DNA of 64,000 nt, from contig JASCOH010000003.1 of assembly GCA_029959295.1 (NCBI GenBank), positions 248,001 through 312,000 of the forward strand, written 5' to 3'. This DNA comes from Flavobacteriaceae bacterium PS02334. GTDB lineage: Bacteria > Bacteroidota > Bacteroidia > Flavobacteriales > Flavobacteriaceae. This document shows, one piece after another, positions 18,725 through 26,159 of the stretch. The position numbers were made by a program, and so were the translations under genes. How positions within the stretch are numbered: the stretch's first letter is position 1; each line of letters opens with the position of its first letter. The notes below the pieces were generated by a model. The model made no database searches. It saw only the letters and a program-made list of their open reading frames with translations, and had not been told where the DNA came from.

Positions 18725-18774
18725 ACCGCAGATTCGCAGATTTTTAAATTCTTTTTAATCTGCGAATCTGCGGT
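18725..18774. repeat. Perfect 18-bp palindromic repeat between thrB and thrC
   Basis: ACCGCAGATTCGCAGATT (18725-18742) and its exact reverse complement (18757-18774) with a 14-base AT-rich loop. It lacks a T-run after the second arm, so it may act as an RNA stabiliser or processing signal within the operon more than a full terminator. Related copies lie at 11240-11299 (imperfect pair) and 60251-60270 (single decayed arm). Confidence 0.85.
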
Positions 18775-18787
18775 AAAACTAATCGAA

Positions 18788-20077
18788 ATGAATTATTACA
18801 GTCTAAATAAAAATGCACCAAATGTAAGTTTTCAAGAAGCCGTTATTCAAGGATTAGCGCCTGATAAAGGATTATATTTTCCAAAGGATATTTCAAAATT
18901 ACCGCAAAGTTTCTTTGATTCAATTGAAAATTTTTCTAACGCAGAAATTGCATTTCAGGTGATTCAGCAATTTGTTGGAAATGAGATTCCTGAAGATGAA
19001 TTACGAAGAATTATATTGGAGACTTTATCCTTTGATTTTCCAATGGTGGAAATTGAAGAAAATATTTATTCGTTAGAATTATTTCACGGTCCAACGATGG
19101 CTTTTAAAGATGTTGGCGCAAGATTTATGTCTAGATGCTTGGCTTATTTCAACAGAGATAAAAATCAAAAAAATACTGTTTTAGTCGCAACTTCTGGTGA
19201 TACCGGCGGCGCTGTTGCAAGCGGTTTTCTAGGAGTTAAAGGTGTTGATGTTGTGATTTTATATCCAAGTGAAAAAGTCAGCGATATTCAGGAAAAGCAA
19301 TTGACTACGTTGGGACAAAATATTACAGCTCTGGAAGTTGACGGTGTTTTTGATGATTGCCAAGACATGGTCAAAAGAGCTTTTTTAGATGAAGATTTGA
19401 TGTTTAAAAATCTGACTTCGGCCAATTCGATTAATATTGCGAGATGGTTGCCACAGATGTTTTACTTTTTCTTTGCTTACAAAGAATTAAAAAAAGAAAA
19501 TAAGCAGTTGGTGATTTCTTGCCCAAGCGGGAATTTTGGAAATATTTGTGCTGGAATTTTAGCCAAGAAATTAGGTTTGCCAATCGAACATTTTGTAGCT
19601 TCCACCAATATAAACGACACTGTTCCAGAATTTTTGAAAACTGGAAAATACAATCCAAAACCTTCAAAAGCAACAATTTCAAATGCGATGGATGTTGGGA
19701 ATCCGAGTAATTTTATTCGAATTCAAGAGCTTTATGAAAATGATTTAGACAATTTTAAAAATGATTTTTCTTCGTATTCTTTTTCAGATGAAGAAACGGA
19801 GAAAGCGATTTTGGAAATTTATAAACAGTCAAAATATATCGCTGAACCGCACGGAGCTGTTGGCTATTTAGGATTGAAAAAAGAATTAGAAAATGAGCCA
19901 AATTCTATCGGAATATTTTTAGAAACAGCGCATCCGATTAAATTTTCAGATTCGGTTGAAGCCATTCTTTCTGTAAAACTTCAGATTCCAAAACAGATTG
20001 AAAGCGTTTTGGATAAAGAGAAAAAAAGCTTAAAAATCAAGAATTATGAAGATTTGAAAAATTTTCTATTATTATAA
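18788..20077 (+). CDS. thrC: Threonine synthase
   Basis: 429 residues. PLP-dependent enzyme converting O-phosphohomoserine to threonine. The Schiff-base lysine is Lys107 in ELFHGPTMAFKDVGARFM. The phosphate cradle VATSGDTGGAVASGFLG and the block ISCPSGNFGNICAG are typical of the short, AdoMet-independent bacterial class. The N-terminus starts YYSLNKNAPNVSFQEAVIQGLAPDKGLYFP, as expected for this class. It is the last gene of the thr operon, separated from thrB by 67 bases that carry the palindromic repeat. Confidence 0.96.
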   Translation: MNYYSLNKNAPNVSFQEAVIQGLAPDKGLYFPKDISKLPQSFFDSIENFSNAEIAFQVIQQFVGNEIPEDELRRIILETLSFDFPMVEIEENIYSLELFHGPTMAFKDVGARFMSRCLAYFNRDKNQKNTVLVATSGDTGGAVASGFLGVKGVDVVILYPSEKVSDIQEKQLTTLGQNITALEVDGVFDDCQDMVKRAFLDEDLMFKNLTSANSINIARWLPQMFYFFFAYKELKKENKQLVISCPSGNFGNICAGILAKKLGLPIEHFVASTNINDTVPEFLKTGKYNPKPSKATISNAMDVGNPSNFIRIQELYENDLDNFKNDFSSYSFSDEETEKAILEIYKQSKYIAEPHGAVGYLGLKKELENEPNSIGIFLETAHPIKFSDSVEAILSVKLQIPKQIESVLDKEKKSLKIKNYEDLKNFLLL

Positions 20078-20138
20078 AAATAAACTTACATTTTTTATAA
20101 CTTTACGGAAACAATATTCATTATCAATCTAGTAGGAA

Positions 20139-20642
20139 ATGGAAAATGAAATTCAAATCAAAAAAATAATCGAGTTTTTAGAGGAAATCGGAATTCAGGT
20201 AGTTGAAAAAGAATTACCTGAATCTACTTTTTTACCTGGATTAACAATTGAAAACGATCAAATTATTGTCGATTATGCAAAACTTAAATATCCTGGTGAT
20301 ATTTTGCATGAAGCCGGACACATTGCAGTGACTTCTTCAAATGATAGAAAACTGATTGGTACTGAGAAAATGCCTTCTGAATGGCCAACTCAAGGTGATG
20401 AAATCGCTTCAATATTATGGTCTTTTGCTGCGCTTTCTCATTTGAACTTAGATCCAAATTTTGTTTTTCACTCTGATGGCTATCGAAATAGTTCTGAATG
20501 GTATATTAAAAATTTTACAACGGGAAATTATATGGGTTTGCCTCTTTTGCAATGGCTAAAAATGGCTTATCCAAATGATAAAATTTTAGAAAATGAAAAA
20601 TTAGCTTTTCCAGCCATGCAAAATTGGCTGCGACCTGATTAA
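20139..20642 (+). CDS. Uncharacterised protein with HExxH motif
   Basis: 167 residues, no signal peptide, no membrane helix. I do not recognise a named family. The clear feature is GDILHEAGHIAV at 53-64, with His57, Glu58 and His61 forming a zincin-like HExxH. A following acidic stretch PTQGDEIASILWSFAALSHL could give a third ligand. The C-terminal half is rich in Trp and aromatic residues (SSEWYIKNF, LLQWLKMAYP). A small metallopeptidase-like fold is an inference from the motif. It lies between thrC and recG on the same strand but separated from both by about 60 bases. Confidence 0.6.
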   Translation: MENEIQIKKIIEFLEEIGIQVVEKELPESTFLPGLTIENDQIIVDYAKLKYPGDILHEAGHIAVTSSNDRKLIGTEKMPSEWPTQGDEIASILWSFAALSHLNLDPNFVFHSDGYRNSSEWYIKNFTTGNYMGLPLLQWLKMAYPNDKILENEKLAFPAMQNWLRPD

Positions 20643-20701
20643 TCAAGCAAAGCGCTTCATTTTTTTCAATTATTGGAGTATATTCGTGTTTTATTTTATC
20701 G

Positions 20702-22807
20702 ATGCAAAACAATTTATTAGAAACTCCAATTGAATATCTAAAAGGTGTTGGCCCAGCACGTGGCGAACTCTTTCGGAAAGAATTGGGCATTTATAAATAC
20801 AGCGATTTAATCAACTTATTTCCAAACAGATATATTGACAGAACTCGATATTATAAAATAAATGAGCTTCAAAATACTACTGCCGAAGTTCAGATTGTTG
20901 GAAGAATTATTCATATAAAAACTGTCGAGCAAAAAAAAGGGAAACGCCTTGTTGCGACTTTTGTTGACGAAACCGGCGAAATGGAATTGGTCTGGTTTCA
21001 AGGCCAGAAATGGATTCGCGAGAATTTAAAAGTCAACACCGTTTATGTGATTTTTGGAAAATGTACTTCTTTCAACAATCAATATAACATGGCACATCCT
21101 GAAATGGAATTGCTTGCTGAACACGAACAAAACCTGCGTTCTGCAATGCAACCTGTTTATCCTTCGACAGAAAAATTGACGCAAAGAGGCATTTCAAATC
21201 GCGTTGTAAATAAATTGATGCAGCAGCTTTTTGTGGAAACGCATTCCTTATTTGTAGAAACTTTGCCTGCTTATCTTTTGGAAGAATTGAAACTGATCCC
21301 GAAAAATGTAGCTTTGTTTAATATCCATTTTCCTAAAAGTCAGGATTTGTTAGCAAAGGCACAATTCCGCTTGAAATTTGAGGAATTGTTTTACATCCAA
21401 TTGCAGCTTATTACCAAAAATCTCATCCGAAAAAATAAAATCAAAGGTCATGCGTTTGATAAAGTCGGTGAATATTTCAATGACTTTTACAGCAATCATC
21501 TTCCTTTTGATCTGACAAATGCTCAGAAGAGAGTGTTGAAAGAAATCAGAAATGATATGGGAAATCCTGCGCAAATGAACCGACTTTTGCAAGGCGATGT
21601 TGGTTCTGGGAAAACGATTGTCGCTTTGATGAGTATGCTTTTGGCTTTAGACAACGGATTTCAGGCTTGTTTGATGGCGCCGACGGAGATTTTAGCAAAT
21701 CAGCATTTTATTGGTTTAACTGAATTGGCTAAACCATTGAACATCAATATAAAAATACTGACAGGATCTACTAAAATTGCAGATCGCAGAATTATTCATG
21801 AAGAATTGGAGAACGGAAGCCTTCATATTATTATCGGCACACATGCTTTGCTGGAAGATAAAGTAAAATTTCATAATTTAGGATTAGCAATTATCGACGA
21901 ACAGCACCGTTTTGGCGTAGAACAGCGGTCAAAACTTTGGAAGAAAAACGAAATTCCACCGCATGTTTTAGTAATGACCGCTACACCGATTCCCCGAACT
22001 TTGGCAATGAGTCTGTATGGAGATTTGGATATTTCTGTAATCGACGAATTGCCTCCGGGCAGAAAACCGATTCAAACCGTGCACCGTTTTGATGGAAATC
22101 GATTGAAAGTTTGGAAATTTATCAGGGATGAAATTGAAAAAGGCAGACAGATTTACATTGTTTATCCGCTGATTGATGTTTCTGAAAAGATGGATTATAA
22201 AGATCTGATGGACGGTTATGAAAGTATTTCTAGGGATTTTCCGCTACCAAAATATAGCGTCAGCATTGTTCACGGAAAAATGAAACCTTCTGAAAAAGAT
22301 TCAGAAATGCAACGATTTTCTCAAGGAAAAACCAATATTATGGTGGCGACAACCGTTATTGAAGTTGGCGTAAATGTTCCGAATGCGAGCGTTATGATTA
22401 TTGAAAGTGCTGAACGTTTTGGATTGTCGCAGCTGCACCAGCTTCGTGGTCGTGTTGGCCGTGGTGCTGAACAGAGCTATTGCATTTTGATGACGAGCCA
22501 CAAATTGAGCAACGACAGCAAAATCAGGATGGAAACGATGACAAGAACCAACGATGGTTTTGAAATTGCGGAAGTAGATTTAAAACTCCGAGGTCCGGGC
22601 GACTTGATGGGAAAACAGCAAAGTGGCGTATTAAATCTGAAAATTGCCGACATTGTGAAAGACAAAGAAATTCTGCAATTAGCTAGACACCATGCCATTA
22701 AATTATTAAAAGAAGACGCTTCCATGATAAAACCGGAACATTTGCAAATGCGACAAATTTTCATAGAAATGTCGAAAAAACAAAATATCTGGAATTATAT
22801 TAGTTAG
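20702..22807 (+). CDS. recG: ATP-dependent DNA helicase RecG
   Basis: 701 residues, normal length. RecG remodels stalled replication forks and branch-migrates Holliday junctions. An N-terminal wedge/OB domain (about 55-150) precedes the helicase core. Walker A is GDVGSGKT at 298-305, the Walker B box is DEQH at 399-402 (in AIIDEQHRFGVEQR), and motif VI appears as QLRGRVGRGAEQSYC. PGRKPIQTVH and the TRNDGFEIAEVDLKLRGPGDLMGKQQSG block are RecG-specific. Confidence 0.97.
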   Translation: MQNNLLETPIEYLKGVGPARGELFRKELGIYKYSDLINLFPNRYIDRTRYYKINELQNTTAEVQIVGRIIHIKTVEQKKGKRLVATFVDETGEMELVWFQGQKWIRENLKVNTVYVIFGKCTSFNNQYNMAHPEMELLAEHEQNLRSAMQPVYPSTEKLTQRGISNRVVNKLMQQLFVETHSLFVETLPAYLLEELKLIPKNVALFNIHFPKSQDLLAKAQFRLKFEELFYIQLQLITKNLIRKNKIKGHAFDKVGEYFNDFYSNHLPFDLTNAQKRVLKEIRNDMGNPAQMNRLLQGDVGSGKTIVALMSMLLALDNGFQACLMAPTEILANQHFIGLTELAKPLNINIKILTGSTKIADRRIIHEELENGSLHIIIGTHALLEDKVKFHNLGLAIIDEQHRFGVEQRSKLWKKNEIPPHVLVMTATPIPRTLAMSLYGDLDISVIDELPPGRKPIQTVHRFDGNRLKVWKFIRDEIEKGRQIYIVYPLIDVSEKMDYKDLMDGYESISRDFPLPKYSVSIVHGKMKPSEKDSEMQRFSQGKTNIMVATTVIEVGVNVPNASVMIIESAERFGLSQLHQLRGRVGRGAEQSYCILMTSHKLSNDSKIRMETMTRTNDGFEIAEVDLKLRGPGDLMGKQQSGVLNLKIADIVKDKEILQLARHHAIKLLKEDASMIKPEHLQMRQIFIEMSKKQNIWNYIS

Positions 22808-22811
22808 GTGC

Positions 22812-22890
22812 AGGGTCTTGGGTTTTGGGTTTAAGGCTTGTCTTTGAACACAATTTATGCCCTTGAATCCTAAACCCACAACCCTAAACC
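22812..22890. repeat. Spaced inverted repeat rich in GGGTTT / AAACCC
   Basis: Arms 22812-22832 and 22870-22890 pair at about 17 of 21 positions. It separates recG from the bestrophin gene and ends ten bases before the bestrophin ATG. A similar CAGGGTTTTGGGT sequence is found after sdaA at 58184. It may be a terminator-like or REP-like element. Confidence 0.5.
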
Positions 22891-22900
22891 CAATAAAAAA

Positions 22901-23767
22901 ATGATTTCATACAATCCAAAAGAATGGTTTTCATTCATATTTAATTTTCATAAAGGTGATACTTTTCGCAAACTTTTCCCCGTAATGATTGGAATCGGTT
23001 TGTATTCCGCTGGCGTTGCTTACCTTGAATTGGAATACTGGAAATTATCTTCTGGAAGTCATGTGAAGAATATTACGATTATGCATAGCATGCTTGGTTT
23101 TGTAATTTCTTTGCTATTAGTTTTTAGAACGAACACGGCCTATGATCGCTGGTGGGAAGGGCGAAAACTTTGGGGAGCTTTAGTCAATAATAGCAGAAAT
23201 CTTGCCATAAAACTTGCAGTGATGCTTCAAGAAAAAGAAGATAAAGAATTTTTTAAGCGAATTATTCCAGCTTATGCTTCAGTTTTAAACCTTCATTTAA
23301 AGATGGAAAGTATAAGCCACGAGCTTTTTGACGACAAAACTTTATCGCAAGACCATTACAAACACAAGCCGAATCAGATTGCAAAAACAATGATGCAAAA
23401 GATTAATGAATTGTATTTAGAAAAGAAAATAACTGGTGATCAATTGATAATTCTGAATGCAGAAATACAATCTTTCACAGATATTTGCGGAGCTTGTGAA
23501 AGAATTAAAAATACTCCCATTCCCTACTCTTACAGCGCTTTTATCAAGAAATTTATCTTTACGTATGTATTGAGTTTGCCTTTCGGATATGTTTTTCAAT
23601 TGGGTTATTATGTAGTTCCTGTTGTAGTTTTTATTTTCTATGTTTTGGCGAGTTTGGAGCTTATTGCAGAAGAAATTGAAGATCCTTTTGGCTATGATCC
23701 AAATGATTTGCCTACGAAGAAAATCGCTGAGAATATTCAGAAAAACGTTGAAGAATTGATTTACTAA
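22901..23767 (+). CDS. Bestrophin family ion channel
   Basis: 288 residues. Bacterial bestrophins are pentameric inner-membrane channels; the Klebsiella homologue conducts cations and animal ones chloride. The signature after the second membrane helix is present: LVFRTNTAYDRWWEGRKLWGALVNNSRNLA. Further family parts are PIPYSYSAFIKKFIFTYVLSLPFG and, near the end, LELIAEEIEDPFGYDPNDLP, which matches the acidic calcium-clasp region. Selectivity cannot be inferred. It stands alone and shares a terminator with convergent kup. Confidence 0.92.
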   Translation: MISYNPKEWFSFIFNFHKGDTFRKLFPVMIGIGLYSAGVAYLELEYWKLSSGSHVKNITIMHSMLGFVISLLLVFRTNTAYDRWWEGRKLWGALVNNSRNLAIKLAVMLQEKEDKEFFKRIIPAYASVLNLHLKMESISHELFDDKTLSQDHYKHKPNQIAKTMMQKINELYLEKKITGDQLIILNAEIQSFTDICGACERIKNTPIPYSYSAFIKKFIFTYVLSLPFGYVFQLGYYVVPVVVFIFYVLASLELIAEEIEDPFGYDPNDLPTKKIAENIQKNVEELIY

Positions 23768-23786
23768 TTCTCAAATTCTATAAAAT

Positions 23787-23822
23787 AAAAAAGTCGGAAC
23801 TAAATTTAGTTCCGACTTTTTT
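23787..23822. terminator. Bidirectional intrinsic terminator
   Basis: A perfect 36-bp palindrome, arms AAAAAAGTCGGAACTAAA and its complement, with A/T tracts on both ends, placed between the convergent bestrophin and kup genes. Confidence 0.9.
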
Positions 23823-23836
23823 ATACTTAAAATATA

Positions 23837-25786
23837 TTAATCTACTCTTGTCAAGCAAATCTCTTTTGGTGCTGTAATTAATAGCGGGAAAGATTCAATT
23901 GTAACCGAACTCGAGTCTAAACCAAAGGCTTTTTCCTCTGAAAGTCCCATCTTTTTCAAGATATTATACGAATCCAAAATCCATTTTTCATAGAACGGAA
24001 GGTCGTTGTCATAAGAAATAAATTTCTCAATCAAAATAAACCTAAAGTCACCAATAATATTATTTTTATTCAAAGAAGCATAGCGACTTGTTACATCAAC
24101 TTCTTTATTTTTAACCATATCTTCAACTACTTTCTTGAACATCAAGCTGATTCTTGGCGCAACTCTAAATCCTAACCTAAAGTCAATTCTGATTACATCA
24201 TCGTGAATAAATTCATTCACGCGGTATTCCATTGTATAAGGCTCATCGACAACATGAACATGTACAAACCAATAAATATCAGCACGTTTCGGCTGTTTAT
24301 TTAAGATAGAATACATGATTTTTGACTCAATTTCAGTTCTGTGATCAGCGCTTGTCAAATAAACCAAGTTTGTAGCATATTTTGGCACGCTCAAATCACG
24401 GCTCAAATCTTCCAAAACTGGTAAATAATCTGATAATTTTACAAAAACTAAATAACGGTTTCTTATTTTTCTAGCAAAATACCAAGTGAACATCGTGATC
24501 ATCAGCAAAATAGCAATCATCAAAGTGATATAACCTCCGTCAGCAAATTTATGCAAATTGGCGATCAAAAAAGATATTTCGATGATTGAGTAAGTAGAAA
24601 TCAATGCAATAATTAGGAACTTATTATATCTTTTTAAGATCATGTAAAAGTTCAATAACGTAGTTGTCATCAACATTGTCATGACAATTGCCAGTCCATA
24701 CGCCGCTTCCATGCCGCTCGAACCTTCTTCTCTAAATTTCCAAACGATAAATATACATCCTGCCCAAAGCATCCAGTTTAAAGATGGAATATATAATTGT
24801 CCTTTTAATTCCGTTGGATATTTGATCTTAACTTTTGGCCAAAAATTCAAACGAATTGCCTCATTTATCAAAGTAAAAGAACCGCTAATTAAAGCCTGGC
24901 TAGCAACAACTGCTGCCAAAGTCGCAATTCCAATTCCAAAAGGCAGAAACCATTGTGGCATAATTGCATAAAATGGATTTGTAATTCCCATCGATGCAAG
25001 AGTTTTGCCTTCGTGAGAAATCAACCACGCGCCTTGACCAAAATAATTCAGCAGAAGCATGATTTTGACAAAAATCCAGCTTACTCGAATATTTTCTTTA
25101 CCACAGTGACCCAAGTCTGAATACAAAGCCTCCGCTCCTGTTGTACATAAAAATACCGCGCCAAGAATCAAAAATCCTTGCTTGTGATTCATTAAAAGTT
25201 CGTAGGCATGATAAGGATTAAACGCTGAAAGCACATTCAAATTTGTACCTAATTGAATACCTCCTAAAATACCCAGCATAGTAAACCAGATGAACATTAC
25301 AGGACCAAAAAAACGGCCAATTAGCTTAGTTCCAAATTGCTGAAGTCCGAATAAAATCGTAATAATTACAATAACGATTGGAATAATTGGAATATCAGGA
25401 TTGATTACGATTAAACCTTCAATTGCCGAAGAAACAGAAATTGGAGGCGTAATAATTCCATCAGCCAAAAGCGTGCTGCCTCCAATAATTGCTGGAAAAA
25501 GCAACCATTTTATCTTCGTTTTTCTAATTAAAGTATAAAGTGAAAAAATTCCACCCTCACCTTTATTATCAGCACGAAGCATAATAATTACATACTTAAT
25601 CGTAGTTTGCAATGTCAGAGTCCAAAAAATAGCGGAAATCGCTCCAATTATATCTCTTGAATTAATTGGATCATTCCCAACAATGGCTTTCAAAACATAT
25701 AACGGCGAAGTTCCGATGTCCCCAAAAATAATTCCTAAAGTAACTAATAATCCTGCAGCAGATAATTTGTGAATATGTTTTCCCAC
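23837..25786 (-). CDS. kup: KUP/HAK/KT family potassium transporter
   Basis: 649 residues, normal length. Kup takes up K+ together with H+ in the inner membrane. The N-terminus reads LLVTLGIIFGDIGTSPLYVLKAIVG, the family signature, followed by twelve predicted membrane helices up to about residue 455 and a soluble C-terminal domain. DNKGEGGIFSLYTL and GTTGAEALYSDLGHCGKENIR-like blocks (TGAEALYSDLGH) are present. The start codon is GTG at 25786; no in-frame ATG lies close upstream. It has its own promoter. Together with the kdp genes at 60.4 kb, the window holds both low- and high-affinity K+ uptake. Confidence 0.94.
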   Translation of the reverse strand: MGKHIHKLSAAGLLVTLGIIFGDIGTSPLYVLKAIVGNDPINSRDIIGAISAIFWTLTLQTTIKYVIIMLRADNKGEGGIFSLYTLIRKTKIKWLLFPAIIGGSTLLADGIITPPISVSSAIEGLIVINPDIPIIPIVIVIITILFGLQQFGTKLIGRFFGPVMFIWFTMLGILGGIQLGTNLNVLSAFNPYHAYELLMNHKQGFLILGAVFLCTTGAEALYSDLGHCGKENIRVSWIFVKIMLLLNYFGQGAWLISHEGKTLASMGITNPFYAIMPQWFLPFGIGIATLAAVVASQALISGSFTLINEAIRLNFWPKVKIKYPTELKGQLYIPSLNWMLWAGCIFIVWKFREEGSSGMEAAYGLAIVMTMLMTTTLLNFYMILKRYNKFLIIALISTYSIIEISFLIANLHKFADGGYITLMIAILLMITMFTWYFARKIRNRYLVFVKLSDYLPVLEDLSRDLSVPKYATNLVYLTSADHRTEIESKIMYSILNKQPKRADIYWFVHVHVVDEPYTMEYRVNEFIHDDVIRIDFRLGFRVAPRISLMFKKVVEDMVKNKEVDVTSRYASLNKNNIIGDFRFILIEKFISYDNDLPFYEKWILDSYNILKKMGLSEEKAFGLDSSSVTIESFPLLITAPKEICLTRVD

Positions 25787-25808
25787 GGAAAGTTTATTTA
25801 AAAGAGGA

Positions 25809-25836
25809 CAAAATTACAAATAATTACTTATCCAAA
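25809..25836 (-). promoter_or_regulatory. Promoter of kup
   Basis: On minus, TTTG (25833-25836), 16 bases, then TAATTTTG (25809-25816), a perfect -7 element. The start would fall near 25802, about 16 bases before the GTG, so the structured RNA at 25.93-26.02 kb lies outside the kup transcript. Confidence 0.55.
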
Positions 25837-25930
25837 TAAAAATCAGGCAAGTATTATTTCAACAAGCTTCTTCGAAAACGATTACTTTCAAAATTTTGAG
25901 CCAAACAGCACGATCTTTTTAAATCATTTT

Positions 25931-26023
25931 CCCGCTGTTCACAAATATCTTTTGTTCTGAACCCCAGAATAAAAGGATATTTTGTGACATCGGGGCTAGT
26001 TAAAAACGGCGGGCATTTTTTTT
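25931..26023 (+). ncRNA. Candidate stand-alone structured small RNA with terminator
   Basis: Outer stem CCCGCTGTT (25931-25939) pairs with AACGGCGGG (26005-26013) and is followed at once by a run of T (26016-26023), so the plus strand can form an intrinsic terminator. Inside, TCACAAATATC (25939-25949) pairs with GATATTTTGTGA (25976-25987), and TTTTGTTCTG pairs with CAGAATAAAA around a small loop. On the 3' side, 17 bases (25988-26004, with GGGG) remain unpaired, giving a long hairpin with an asymmetric bulge. It lies between the promoters of kup and pheT and belongs to neither transcript. The 5' end is unknown, perhaps near 25905. The rod with a bubble resembles 6S RNA, but that is a guess. 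Confidence 0.5.
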
Positions 26024-26120
26024 ACTTCTGGACCAATATTGCCGATAAACTTTGTCAAAAAAACTTTCAATTTCCAGTAATAATCACTTCTAAAAATTCT
26101 TTAAAAAAATCAAAAAATCC

Positions 26121-26128
26121 TATCTTTG
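26121..26128 (+). promoter_or_regulatory. -7 element of the pheT promoter
   Basis: TATCTTTG, a perfect TAnnTTTG, 31 bases before the pheT ATG. No good TTG is seen 17-23 bases upstream; the region is A-rich. Confidence 0.55.
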
Positions 26129-26159
26129 CAGACTTACAAAAAATAACACCAAAACAGCA

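Noticed and set aside
22870-22890. Telomere-like CCCTAAACCC
   Set aside because: It is one arm of an inverted repeat in an internal chromosomal gap; there is no tandem array.
25787-26023. Riboswitch in the kup leader
   Set aside because: A good kup promoter lies at 25809-25836, downstream of the structured element on minus, so the element is not part of the kup message; the T-run points to the plus strand.
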